From Phoronis australis (lineage: Eukaryota; Phoronida; Phoronidae), in NCBI GenBank assembly GCA_002633005.1, contig NMRA01000384.1, positions 176,064 to 240,063 on the forward strand: a stretch of DNA of 64,000 bases, read 5' to 3'. The position numbers and the translations under genes were made by a program. Of this stretch, positions 14,101-22,667 are shown piece by piece. Within the stretch, counting starts at the first letter, position 1; each line of letters opens with the position of its first letter. The notes below the pieces were generated by a model. The model did no database searches and was not told the origin of the DNA. It saw only the letters and a list, made by a program, of their open reading frames with translations.

Positions 14101-15811
14101 TAAGAACAACGCCTCGTGTAAAAACGAGCCAAACAGATTCAGGTGTACCTGTAGTGCAGGTAAGATCCACACACAGTTCACACACAGAGGCCATTTGGTG
14201 CTATTTTTCACTAAAGTCTGTTTCATAAAAATTGACTTAATTAAGGCCAAGTCAGAAATTTGGTCTTCTGCTACACACAACTATATCTGAAAAATAATTA
14301 AATCACACTGAATCGAATATTTAAAGTTCTGTAATATATGCACACGACTGCCCCTTTTGGACACGACCAAAATGTAGATGAAATATGTCATCATTTAATA
14401 TATGCCGCCGTGGAATTTTTACCTTAGAAAACTGGTTCACGCTCCTTCCGTATTCAAAATCAAATCTTGTAGCTGGTGTAAACTGGCTAAAACAGAAGGC
14501 ACAACATACTGTTTTGCACTATATGGTAAAAAAATATCCATTTTGTGTAAACACATGTATGTGTGTTGAAAAAGAAGGGAGTAATAACAAGGAAAGGAAA
14601 GACAAAGATGTTTGAAATTGTCAACCAGTTAATACTTTTTAACTTCTAATAATGGTGATATTGACTTTAGGGGATGTAATTTGCAACAAAAGTGGGAAAC
14701 CCCAGTTGGTGGTACACACACGCATAACTTTTTTCTTCTTTACACTTCACACTCGAAGTCGAGTATTCTGAAGTGGTTCTCATTCATTTCCTTACGTACA
14801 TTCATTCACTCATTATGAAGACCGAGCTTGAAGGAGTAGGAGACAATTGGTGTACAATGCTTGATTCTCTGCCACGTAAAGCCAGGATTCGAACCCGGGT
14901 TTCCTAAACGGGAGTCCAGAGTTCAAACCACTTAGTCACACTGCCAAGACTCCTTTGTATTGTTACTGAAAGTCTTTTTTACCGAAGCACATGTCAATGT
15001 TTTTTTTTCTCTAAAACTTCTTCACAACAGTTAAGTACTGTTATGAACGTTGGACAACACGGTTCATAATCAACGTAGTACAGCGTTTTTTCGTTATCGC
15101 TTAGGTTTCCAAGGTGTTACCTGCGACGACAACATCAACGAGTGTATAACAGGTGCCAACAGGTGTGTGAATGGAGCTACCTGTGTGGACACGGTGGGTG
15201 GTTATAGCTGTATCTGCTCTGATCAGTTCACAGGTAAGTGAAGTGGTGTCAGTCTTGTGACTGTCGTCTTGTAGGTATTGTTTCAATAAACAATTGGTGA
15301 AAGGAAACGCCAAGAAATATGACATGAAGGAAGCCACTAGTCTTTTATTTAACTATTCGTCTTTTTTGGTCTGCTGCAGTACCTAGACAAAGACCTTATG
15401 AAAATGCCTCACCACACTAACCTCAGCAAGTGACTGACTCATTTATAATGCCTGCATGTGTTATAAAATTTATTTTGTGGGATAATTATGGTGCGTTATT
15501 ATTATGATCTGTCGTTATTGTAATGAATTTAAATTGTTATGTTTTCAGGAACGTTTTGTGAAACTCAGCTGTCTCTTCCAACACAGTCCCCTGTCACTCA
15601 AAGTTCAGTTGACCCTGTTGTCGTGGTGGCGGTCGTCTTGGCAATCGTTGGTGTGGCACTCATTGCCTTGCTCATCTATGGCATCTTATACATGAGGAAG
15701 TCGAGGAAGTTCAAAGGTCACTACCAGCCTTCCAAGGTTGAGCTGGAGGTTGGTGCTCCAATACCGCTGGAGAAGATACTGGCTACGGATGGGGATGAGA
15801 AACTGATTTAA
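877..15811 (+). CDS. crb: Crumbs homologue, 3' eleven exons (5'-partial)
   Basis: Type I membrane protein of apical epithelial polarity; in known animals Crumbs recruits Pals1/Stardust and Par6 through its C-terminal ligand and FERM proteins through its juxtamembrane tail. Joining 877-2132, 2845-3174, 4563-4725, 5986-6136, 7197-7423, 8884-9105, 10556-10750, 11369-13294, 13998-14159, 15105-15233 and 15549-15811 gives an uninterrupted frame of about 1,674 codons. All introns are GT-AG, and most are phase 1. Domain order: 6 EGF, LamG1, EGF, LamG2, EGF, LamG3, about 18 EGF, membrane helix (15617-15691), 39-residue tail ending E-K-L-I. Three LamG domains separated by single EGFs is the vertebrate CRB1-like layout; Drosophila Crumbs has four. 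Many EGFs carry calcium-binding D-I-N/D-E-C starts. The signal peptide and first EGFs are upstream of the window. Eyes-shut and agrin also mix EGF and LamG, but the helix and tail decide for Crumbs. Confidence 0.95.
2620..2690. repeat. Short intronic repeat related to hairpin at 5320-5415
   Basis: This segment shares the blocks TGATGCC-ATTATTCAG and ACTGGTTCTCA with the hairpin in the fourth visible intron. Here only one arm of the hairpin is well preserved. It is probably a degraded copy of the same small foldback element. Confidence 0.4.
2845..3174 (+). CDS. crb: crumbs exon b: end of LamG1, EGF, start of LamG2
   Basis: The acceptor is GGATTGCAG (ending 2844) and the donor GTGAGA starts at 3175; both phases are 0. 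The protein continues FRGCFG|NFSVNGHAVNL, the usual last strand of LamG1. An EGF follows (CSPTECGNNGVC to CQCSSGFGGAKC), then the start of LamG2 (FFNGSSFLHI...VLLYT). The next intron (3175-4562) contains the duplicated block described separately. Confidence 0.93.
3709..4142 (+). repeat. First copy of a ~430-bp direct duplication in intron
   Basis: This block is nearly identical to 4144-4564, differing by a small indel near 3741 and a few substitutions. It ends with the same CCACTGCAGCTT that forms the true splice acceptor at 4562, so it carries a decoy acceptor. A single N at 4143 separates the copies. An unmerged allelic contig overlap is the simplest explanation; a true tandem duplication is the alternative. 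Confidence 0.85.
4144..4564 (+). repeat. Second copy of the ~430-bp direct duplication
   Basis: This is the downstream copy, immediately after the single N at 4143. It runs into the functional acceptor and the first two bases of the next exon. Compared with the first copy it lacks about 8 bases near its start. Apart from this pair the intron holds nothing I recognise. Confidence 0.85.
4563..4725 (+). CDS. crb: crumbs exon c: middle of LamG2
   Basis: The acceptor is TGTCCACTGCAG (ending 4562) and the donor GTGAGA starts at 4726. The exon enters in phase 0 and leaves in phase 1. It encodes the LamG2 strands LTSTPLAVLLDNGQLRVHL through WWSVHLTFSVNGFAVQ. The TDGDWWSVHL segment matches the family's usual 'd-g-x-W-H-x-V' strand. 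Confidence 0.92.
5320..5415. repeat. Foldback element with 16-bp perfect hairpin arms
   Basis: Arms at 5338-5354 and 5377-5393 are reverse complements (ACTTTGAGAACCAGTTT against AAACTGGTTCTCAAAGT), with a loop of about 22 bases. Outer flanks (CACTTATAGGAGTCCC against GGAATCCCTGAAAGTG) continue the pairing imperfectly. A diverged relative lies at 2620-2690. The remainder of 4726-5985 is intron with no recognised feature. Confidence 0.6.
5986..6136 (+). CDS. crb: crumbs exon d: later strands of LamG2
   Basis: The acceptor is TACTTTTCACAG (ending 5985) and the donor GTAGGG begins at 6137. The exon enters in phase 1 and leaves in phase 2, and reads VKNADASQQDTEQVLGGG through DSFPSFS. Only this reading joins the flanking exons in frame. 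The following intron (6137-7196) contains a small inverted repeat at 7000-7106. Confidence 0.85.
7000..7106. repeat. Small imperfect inverted repeat in intron
   Basis: TTGACCAATC (near 7017) and GATTGGTCA (near 7070) face each other. The flanking A-rich and CTTGGCT/GAGCCTTGAG blocks also pair loosely. It resembles a degraded foldback MITE; no target duplication can be assigned. Confidence 0.4.
7197..7423 (+). CDS. crb: crumbs exon e: end of LamG2 and an EGF
   Basis: The acceptor is CTGTTATAG (ending 7196) and the donor GTATGT begins at 7424. The exon enters in phase 2 and leaves in phase 1. It encodes SLIGCIRDLTINGL, the disulphide-bearing end of LamG2, then a complete EGF (CDPNPCKNGGRC to CDCPKDFIGKNC). 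The following intron (7424-8883) shows no recognisable gene or repeat. Confidence 0.93.
8884..9105 (+). CDS. crb: crumbs exon f: first half of LamG3
   Basis: The acceptor is TTTCTTCAG (ending 8883) and the donor GTATGC starts at 9106; phases are 1 and 1. It encodes STFNGRDSRVALTLDI...MFEFRTRQQTGTLMYVQ...NLEFRLFRGQLQVEVNFGQ, a typical LamG opening. The next intron (9106-10555) holds no recognised feature. Confidence 0.93.
10556..10750 (+). CDS. crb: crumbs exon g: second half of LamG3
   Basis: The acceptor is ATATTCAG (ending 10555) and the donor GTATGT starts at 10751; phases are 1 and 1. It encodes VSDATWHTVMWVRYGSQL, the conserved W-H-x-V strand of LamG, through SVVIHLGAKPFQP. The next intron (10751-11368) is AT-rich without recognised features. 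Confidence 0.93.
11369..13294 (+). CDS. crb: crumbs exon h: end of LamG3 and about fifteen EGF repeats
   Basis: The acceptor is TCCTTACAG (ending 11368) and the donor GTAAGT starts at 13295; phases are 1 and 1. The exon is 1,926 bases. It opens with GDDTFLMGHFKGCMRSIKFN, the end of LamG3, followed by about fifteen consecutive EGF repeats and the start of another. The repeat at about 12916-13130 is atypical: cysteines are closely spaced around VYKGRCSCADIVRSCGWHDESC. Several repeats have C-x-S-x-P-C O-glucosylation consensus. The following intron (13295-13997) shows nothing recognised. Confidence 0.96.
13998..14159 (+). CDS. crb: crumbs exon i: EGF repeats
   Basis: The acceptor is TTCTCCCAG (ending 13997) and the donor GTAAGA begins at 14160; phases are 1 and 1. 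It completes the EGF begun in the previous exon (GTCVNNLGSFGCLC...GQDC) and encodes most of the next (LNECESSPCKNNASC...CTCSA). The next intron (14160-15104) contains a tRNA-like SINE piece at 14870-14953. Confidence 0.94.
14870..14953 (-). repeat. tRNA-like SINE fragment
   Basis: Read on the minus strand, this segment contains a perfect box B (GGTTCGAATCC, within 14884-14895), preceded by a G-rich variable-arm-like region. A box-A-like TGGCAG...AAGTGG lies near the start, as in type II (Leu/Ser-like) tRNAs. The acceptor and anticodon arms do not pair well and the copy lies inside an intron, so a tRNA-derived SINE is more likely than a working tRNA gene. Confidence 0.5.
15105..15233 (+). CDS. 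crb: crumbs exon j: membrane-proximal EGF
   Basis: The acceptor is TTATCGCTTAG (ending 15104) and the donor GTAAGT starts at 15234; phases are 1 and 1. It finishes one EGF (GFQGVTC) and encodes the last one (NINECITGANRCVNGATC...CICSDQFT), which is closed by GTFC in the next exon. Confidence 0.94.
15549..15811 (+). CDS. crb: crumbs terminal exon: membrane helix and cytoplasmic tail
   Basis: The acceptor is TGTTTTCAG (ending 15548), and the TAA stop is 15809-15811. A short stalk (TQLSLPTQSPVTQSSVDP) leads to a helix rich in Val, Ala, Leu and Ile (15617-15691), a basic RKSRK anchor, and a 39-residue tail. The tail keeps the FERM-binding-like core G-H-Y-Q-P-S (15716-15733) and ends E-K-L-I (15797-15808). 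Known Crumbs tails have GTYxPS and ERLI, so the Thr is replaced by His and the Arg by Lys. Confidence 0.96.
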
Positions 15812-18630
15812 AGATACACATGCCAAATTTTAGAAATGTTCTTAAGGATATAGGTGCCAGAATTTGAATGTCAAGGTTTAGAATTGATCTTAAAGATACT
15901 CATGTTAAGTCTAAGAAATGTTCTTAAACTTGTTAAAGATGTTCATCAAAATTTTAATTACAGTTTCTCAAAAGAGCTCTCAGGTGTATAATTCACACAG
16001 ATTTGTGACTTGCAGTTTGGTTTACAGAACATTCAAATTCAGTATTTTTATTCTTAGCCAACTTTTGGTGCTTTAAATTTACGTTGTATTTTTCCATTTA
16101 ATTTAATCTCTATATTCATAAAACTTCTTGAACAGAACTTACAAATGGCTGCTCACAATTGCTGACATTTTCACGAGTTTGAAATACAAGTGTGCCTGCT
16201 GGATATGCAGCATTCTGGGTAAATACCACAGAATGAAGAGTGGCGTAGTGACATTTTGGGGTAGGGCTAGTGTATGAAATGTCAAAAAGTTATTTTTGTG
16301 TTCTCCCTAGTGAGATTGCCTGAACTGCTACCCGTATGTTTACATTCCTCCATGAAGCAATTTTTGGTGCTTTGTTTGAAATTGCGCCTAGACCAATAGA
16401 TTTAGTGCTCCATGGTATGTTAATAATTTATTTTTATAACTTAACAGAACAGTTTTTATTATCGATTTTAGTTTACTAGATCTGTAAAATGAAAATGATC
16501 TTTTCACATGTGATGTTCTTAATGCCAGTAGAGTCCTTTTGCTATACATGAGCATTGAGTATTTTTCCATACTTTTTGTAAATCTACGAAAGCTTGTACT
16601 TAGAACTCCAGGCTGTAATGCAAGTGCCTCGCAAGTATAAAATGTCTTTGTCTGTAAATACATTGGGCGTAATACTGTTGTCAATTTCTTTCACTCTACC
16701 GTCACTGTGGCCACCGATCATGCATTATGCATATGACTCAAAACATGTTGTTTTTAGTCTAACAAAAGGAATTATTTTTTAATTGCTGCAGTTGATGATA
16801 ATCCTAGAAATGTTATGCAGCCCAAAAATATTTTACTATCAGTTTGGAGGGGTGAGGAGATTGACTATTTGTTTTCATGTATAGAAGAAAGTATTTTTGT
16901 TTGAGATATCAATTTACACATTTGAACTTTATTGTGAATCTTTACATTTTGATAGATAAGTGAAAGTCTTAGTGTAATTGTATTGATGACGAGTTTTATG
17001 TCCGCTAATCATTGTCTTCTATTCATATTGTGTATTTTGATTCATTGGTAGATTTTTAACTAATATTGCAATAATATTGTTAATTTTATCGCAGTAAATG
17101 GGGTTTTTCCAGTCAGTACTTGTCTTTTAGGAGACTATTGCAATGAGAAACCTTGGTTTATGGAACAGTTCTAGCTAGATTACATGGCCCAATTCAATAT
17201 TCTATCCTCGCTGACCAATCACTTCAGTAGTAGCCATTTTTGTCCACTGGTGTCACAACAGAGAACGCCCTCTTTGATTGCGACCTTATTGGCGAAACAC
17301 TACCTTTTGTAGACATGATCTCACCATGCTCGCAAGAAACTCGCTTATGAAAGGCACCCTCTCTATCGTTGAAGCCTGTTATTCTTTGGGCTCATCTCAA
17401 AACTAGGTGTTGTTTTGATATGTCTTGTACAGTATGATAATACACAGTCAAACAGATCAATTACCTTTACCTTTGTACCTCTGTGGACTTTTTATTCCTG
17501 AATGCTGTTGGCAGACTTAATATGTCCTATGAGTGGTTCTGATTTTCTTTCAGTGCTGTCTTCTTTGCGATTATATTCAAATGGTAATTTTTTTCAAAAG
17601 GATGACATTCGGTGAAATTGCAAAGTAGACCGCTATTGGAGTTTGACCTGTTGGTGCACTGATTGAATGTAGGACGAGAAGGAAACAAAAATATCGCCCT
17701 CCTTTTACTGTTGTCAAGTTCATCCTTCAGTATTTAGCTCCACTGGATCCTGTGTGTGCTTACTTTATGCGGGCAATATGGTTTAAGGATTGCTGTTTCA
17801 CATAAAGCGCTCACATTATATTTTACTGTTAAGAATGTGAAGATCATGCAGTGTACATGTAAAAAGCAACTGACAACATTCGTTACCAATGATCGGAACC
17901 CTATTGTTTTTTGTCATAATCGGATCCAATATGGCAGATGTGGCGGTCATTTTGCTTTCAATTTCAGATTCAAATGCTCATAGAGGCCGTAATTGTTTAT
18001 GTTCACGGCTGAAAATCGGCAGAAACATAGTACAACATATTTGCTAGTGTTGTACAGGTAATTGTTTAGTTCTTGTAAAAGATGGCGGAAATATCGGAAA
18101 TTGCACACGCGCACTTCAATTTCGATCAAAAAACTTTTCTTCTGTAGAGGACGCATTATAGGACCAATTGCTTTGAAAATATTGAGGGGTTAGTTTTCTA
18201 TGACGCGCTATCTGGTGCTAAAAACAGGAAGTTGCTTTCAAGGTGGCGGATCTGACACATGTTGACCCATTTTCAGTCGGGAAGAAAAAATGACGTGAAT
18301 TTTTGCATGTGGATTCTTTGAGGTATACCCTTTTAAATGACATGTATCAATTTTTTTCCTCAGACTTACCGTTTTCGAGTTATTTGATTTAGAATTTGAC
18401 AACACCCGCAAAATTTCAATTTTTTGGAAAAACTTAGGGAAGTTTGCGATATTATCAATTTAGATTGAATTTTGAACGGGCTTTCAGAAGATATTTCCCA
18501 TTTTTCGCTAGGCCGTCTACTTTCGAATTATTTGAGATTATCTGATAGCGCTGTTCCTTTGTTGAGCGCTCTTGCTGCATTGATGTTGGTGTAGGTTCTA
18601 TTGAACAAGACTGTAGCCTATTTCTCATAG
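15812..18630. other. Crumbs 3' UTR and intergenic DNA
   Basis: The region after the stop is AT-rich and has no convincing coding potential. I found no clear AATAAA signal close to the stop, so the transcript end cannot be placed. Around 17930-18120 and 18240 there are several GATGGCGG-type motifs of the kind often seen in repeats of this genome, but I could not define an element. Confidence 0.5.
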
Positions 18631-19213
18631 GCGGATTTAGGGGGGGNNNNNNNNNNNNNNNNNNNNNNNNNNNNNNNNNNNNNNNNNNNNNNNNNNNNNN
18701 NNNNNNNNNNNNNNNNNNNNNNNNNNNNNNNNNNNNNNNNNNNNNNNNNNNNNNNNNNNNNNNNNNNNNNNNNNNNNNNNNNNNNNNNNNNNNNNNNNNN
18801 NNNNNNNNNNNNNNNNNNNNNNNNNNNNNNNNNNNNNNNNNNNNNNNNNNNNNNNNNNNNNNNNNNNNNNNNNNNNNNNNNNNNNNNNNNNNNNNNNNNN
18901 NNNNNNNNNNNNNNNNNNNNNNNNNNNNNNNNNNNNNNNNNNNNNNNNNNNNNNNNNNNNNNNNNNNNNNNNNNNNNNNNNNNNNNNNNNNNNNNNNNNN
19001 NNNNNNNNNNTTTGCCTTTTTCTTGGATAATACTTCAGGAATCAAGGAAAATGCTTGATTTTTAGAGGTAAAAACAGAAAAATTTCTTGGGCGACCCCCC
19101 CTCCCGACCTCCCCCCATTCGGTGCTATGCGCATCTACAATCGTGGTTTGCGCAAATGCTTACAGCCGGACAAAATGTTGGGCCCCCCTTGCGATATCCT
19201 AGGTCCGCCACTG
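18631..19213. mobile_element. hAT-like MITE containing an assembly gap
   Basis: One end is GGCGGATTTAGG (18630-18641) and the other CTAGGTCCGCCACTG (ending 19213), the inverted-terminal pattern of hAT-type elements. The interior is largely the N run 18647-19010. The right portion (about 19073-19213) matches 26916-27071 closely. The gap may be longer or shorter than shown. Confidence 0.6.
18647..19010. other. Assembly gap (N run)
   Basis: The sequence is entirely N. The gap falls inside a hAT-like repeat, which probably caused the break. Reading frames that cross it have no support. Confidence 0.99.
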
Positions 19214-19259
19214 TTTCTTACTGATTTATTACAACTAAGTTCGTCATATGAACGCTATG

Positions 19260-19480
19260 ATGTTGTTCATCATCATCACCATCATCATCATATTCGTCAT
19301 CTTCGTCATCATCTCCGTCGTCGTCTTTTAAAATTCAGTTACGTTCGCCAAGTGTCACTCAAGACTAGCCTATTTCTTACTGATTTCTGACCTCTACGTT
19401 GGTCATATGAATTGTAGCATATTGTTCATCATCGCCACGATCATCGTTATATTCACCATCTTCCTTATCATCTCTGTCGT
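19260..19480 (+). repeat. CAT/CGT simple repeats
   Basis: Two short tracts, about 19260-19325 and 19420-19480, consist of CAT, CGT and ATC trinucleotides. They produce His-rich or hydrophobic false reading frames. The remaining bases to 19960 hold nothing I recognise. Confidence 0.75.
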
Positions 19481-19967
19481 CGTGTTTTCGGTTAATTTAG
19501 TCGCCAAGTTTCGCTCCTCGGAGCGCTTTCATTTTAGTTTAAATTTGTATGCATATTTGCCTAGTACCTTGACGGATGTTCACGATATTCGGCAACTATA
19601 TTTCTATTGACGTTTCCACGACACCATCCTAGTTTCAAACGTTTTCGACGCAGTTTGTGCACCCTCGTGGCTATTTTTATTACTGCCGAGCAGGTCCGCA
19701 GCCAGCATTTAGCGGAGTGTGGTTCGAATTTCTAAAACGGTGGACCTTTAAACTATTTTAAGAACGTTTGTTTTGAAAGTCATAAGCTTGAATGCACTGT
19801 TCCCAACCGCTTTGTGTGTAACTATTTTCGGTAAGCGCTCCTAGTCTTTTTTCATTTGGTTTGAAAAGTTAAACAAGGAAATGTAAATTGACACTCTGAT
19901 GAGGGTGTGAGTGCGCCAATTAGCACTTAAATTACTGCCCCCCGTGAAGTTCTAAATTAAAGAAAAG

Positions 19968-20135
19968 AATAGTAATTGCAGGTACAGAAAAACATCAGAA
20001 TACTTTGAGTCGCACGGAACTCTACATGTTCCTAAAGACTGTGAAAACTTTCTAAATGTCGAAATAAGTGGTAGGAGTTGCCTTGTCCAGCAAATCTGCC
20101 AATGTTAAGTTTGGGTTTGTCCGACAGTATTTTTA
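19968..20135. repeat. Dispersed repeat shared with 24938-25115
   Basis: This segment and 24938-25115 align in the same orientation, sharing blocks such as CAGAATACT, CTTCTAAATGTC/CTTTCTAAATGTC, AAGTGG-AGGA, and TTGTCCAGCAAATCTG. The frames are broken in both copies, so the class is unclear. It lies immediately upstream of the heat-shock-element cluster. Confidence 0.55.
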
Positions 20136-20142
20136 GTTGTAT

Positions 20143-20166
20143 TGTTTTGTTTTGTTTTGTTTTGTT
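20143..20166 (+). repeat. (TTTTG)n microsatellite
   Basis: About five consecutive TTTTG units, with no recognised role. Confidence 0.85.
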
Positions 20167-20238
20167 ATTCTGTTTGATTGGCATGACCCCTGAGTTAAGT
20201 ACAATGATGATGTAATTTGTTTACTGCAGAATAGTATG

Positions 20239-20439
20239 GAACTTTCTAGAAGACTGACGTCAGAACAGTGATGATGTCATTAGTTTACTGCAGTATAGTA
20301 TGGAACTTTCTAGATGACTCTAGCGTGACATTGATTAATGCAGTCTGGAATATTCTAGAGACTAGTACATGGTTGTAGAATGATTGGGTAGATTCAGGAA
20401 AGTTCTAGAATGTGCTTGAATTGATGGAAAGTTCCAGAA
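20239..20439. promoter_or_regulatory. Cluster of five heat-shock elements with an internal CRE
   Basis: The HSF trimer site is three or more inverted GAA units at 5-base spacing. Here 20239-20251, 20398-20410 and 20427-20439 match GAAnnTTCnnGAA exactly. The site at 20398 extends upstream to a perfect four-unit TTCnnGAAnnTTCnnGAA (20393-20410). Two more, 20303-20315 and 20348-20360, have one mismatch each. A palindromic CRE, TGACGTCA, lies at 20255-20262. The first two sites lie in a roughly 64-base tandem duplication (about 20207-20320). TATA-like candidates occur near 20525 and 20634. No heat-shock protein gene is recognisable downstream, so the driven transcript may be noncoding or part of an element. 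Confidence 0.6.
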
Positions 20440-21780
20440 CAAGTCTTTTGTTTAATTAGCGGTAAAATTTCCTTGTAGCCTAATTAGTACATCTCTAGTA
20501 TTGCTAACCTATTGTAATCCCACCTCATATAACCGTCACCTATTACTTACTCTGTGTCTCTGTTCTTTCAGGTTACGATCATTCGTCGTTTACTGACATC
20601 AATGAACAGTTAAGAAATACCTGTGATTTATTTCTATATAACTATCGGGAACACATCACACATGAAAATGTGGAGCATAAAGTTATTCATGTTTGTGAAA
20701 AAAATTAAAATATAAATAACTACATAGTTCAGACTGGGGACCATACTTGATTACAGTGCTGTAGCGGTAAAATTAGAGGTAAGTAGGCGCCCAGAGCCCA
20801 CCGCCATCACCCGGTGACCACTGAACGTAACTTACTGTACGTATTCGTTACGTTCAAATGTCAAAAGGTGGTTGGCTGCGCATACATGCACCTGCGCCCC
20901 ACTACAGCATTGCTCGACTCACAAAAATGTAGGCCTGTTTTTGACTCGGGAGTGGGTATTTAGAGCAGCTGATCTACAAGTAGGATGTCGGGGGAAGGAG
21001 ATCCAACCACACATATTCGAAGGCAAAAGTAACGCCTAGAAATGATATTTGCTGGCGATTTTTAGTCGCCGTGGGGGTGTGTCCTCGGGGCACTTCGATC
21101 TCCCTTTATCCACCTATGGTGCGACGCAATAAATGTTACTTTATCTTGAAATATTAATAAAAATCATTACTCGGTGACACTATGTTACTCCGTACGTTTC
21201 AAAGACTAATTACACGAACACGATGTTACACAAGCACTGATATTTTAATGAGCTGAACACTAGGTACAATACGCACACGACTCAGCATGCGTTAATGAAT
21301 AATGTACAAACTTGAAGTGTGGGTTTCTTGCAAGCAACTGTTCTTAATTTTTCTTTTCTACTGTTGACAATTGAAAAAAAATTTTCAAATGGCCACTCGT
21401 AACGCTAAAAATGCTTGAAATTCATAGACAAAAACATGGATAAATTTCTTAAACATTGTCCGATTTTGATGATTCTTTTTTAATTTGCACAACTAAATAA
21501 CTCTGCATATGAGATTCAGTTTGCATTTGGTAAGTGATCAAAAAAAATTATGTGAGACCGTAACACAGTCAACTCTCGAATATGGACCTTGATTGTGATT
21601 TAGCCGTCTACATCAACATTTTGAGTTAGCCAGTGAAGACAAAAGCCGTCATTCAAGTGATCAGAGTATGTTTTTGGTATTACTGCGATACTTGGAAAGT
21701 CCCATCTGCATTCAGAATCTTGCGCTAATGCATGATGTGCTAGAAGAGCTGTCAAGCCTTTCTCTAGACACAATGCAGAC
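20440..21780. other. No recognised gene downstream of the heat-shock-element cluster
   Basis: No open frame here resembles a known protein. A candidate acceptor (TTCTTTCAG, ending about 20573) follows the HSE cluster by some 130 bases, which would fit a spliced noncoding transcript but proves nothing. The rest is AT-rich unique-looking DNA. Confidence 0.4.
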
Positions 21781-21784
21781 CTAC

Positions 21785-21935
21785 ATGTATGGGTATTTCT
21801 AGAGGTGAGAGAATAAGCGGCATATGCTGTCTGGGTGAAATTGAAGATGAGCCTCATTTCATGTGTCGATGCCCTGTTCTTGGAGACCTTAGAAGAAATC
21901 TTCCAGAGCTTGTCAATGTTAACTACTCTCTTGTT
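21785..21935 (+). mobile_element. LINE 3'-end fragment (zinc-knuckle-like C terminus)
   Basis: The frame reads GICCLGEIEDEPHFMCRCPVLGD, the C-terminal signature of a non-LTR retrotransposon protein (C-x2-C-...-E-x-E-x-H-F-...-C-P). The same signature appears at 29940-29990 and 31620-31700. Only this short piece is preserved. It abuts the Penelope-like element that follows. Confidence 0.6.
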
Positions 21936-21944
21936 AGGTTATTC

Positions 21945-22507
21945 CATTCAAGAAAACAACAACAGTTTTAATACTTGACATGTTTCGGTGTCATTTATTA
22001 AACACCATCCTCAGAAGTGATAATACAGTGGCCACCTAGCCAGGCCCAGCAACAAGTAAGGAAGCACAGATACAGTCAGTTACAGGGAGTGAAAATGAAC
22101 TAGACCAACAATGACAACCTGTGGTGTGTCAGTTGCCTATTGAGATTGGGCTTGCACCAACTGATGTGTAAATGAGCCTCACGAATTTTAAGCTCCTTTG
22201 TTGTTACTGCCTGGTCTATTATTGCAAAGTCATTGAAAGAGCACTGCTGATAACAATGATTTAAGCTCTGTAGGTGAATATTTACATGTGAATTTCTGTC
22301 AGAATTTAGATGTTCCTTGGTCCTGGTTTTCAAATGGCGAACAGTTTCGCCTATGTAACTGGAGCCACATCCAGCACAGATAAATTTGTATACTACCGTG
22401 GACCGTAGACCCATAGAAATTTTGTCCTTAGGGTTAAATAAACTCGACAGTTTTAGAGACTTGAATGTTAATATAACTCTTAAGTTCACACAGTAATCAC
22501 TCTCCAA
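21945..22507 (-). mobile_element. Penelope-like element 3' end with GIY-YIG endonuclease remnant
   Basis: On the minus strand, 22507 to 22100 encodes VVYKFICAGCGSSYIGETVR followed by HLKTRTKEHL. The C-x2-C then Y-I-G-E-T-x-R is the GIY-YIG endonuclease signature of Penelope-like retroelements. It continues to a conserved Trp/Asn-rich end (SWCKPNLNRQL). Beyond the stop, 21960-22020 has the family's typical 'ACACCGAAACATGTC' tail motif. The reverse-transcriptase part is missing, so this is a 5'-truncated copy. Confidence 0.8.
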
Positions 22508-22667
22508 TTTGTTGAGTTTTCGTTGAGCAATATTGGCGTAAAACCCAACATAGGTTTTTCCAACAAAAATTATGACAGCATCCAGCGTCTCGCATTGTAT
22601 ATTCAGAAGGCTATGGCTTTAAAGGCGAAGTCAACCTTTTTCATGTCATTTTTAGCAAAAATTAGGT

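Noticed and set aside
14870-14953. Functional tRNA gene
   Set aside because: Box B is perfect, but the acceptor stem and anticodon arm do not pair, so a SINE remnant is preferred.
18455-19045. 196-codon minus-strand frame across the first N run
   Set aside because: Most of its length is N and the flanks match no protein family.
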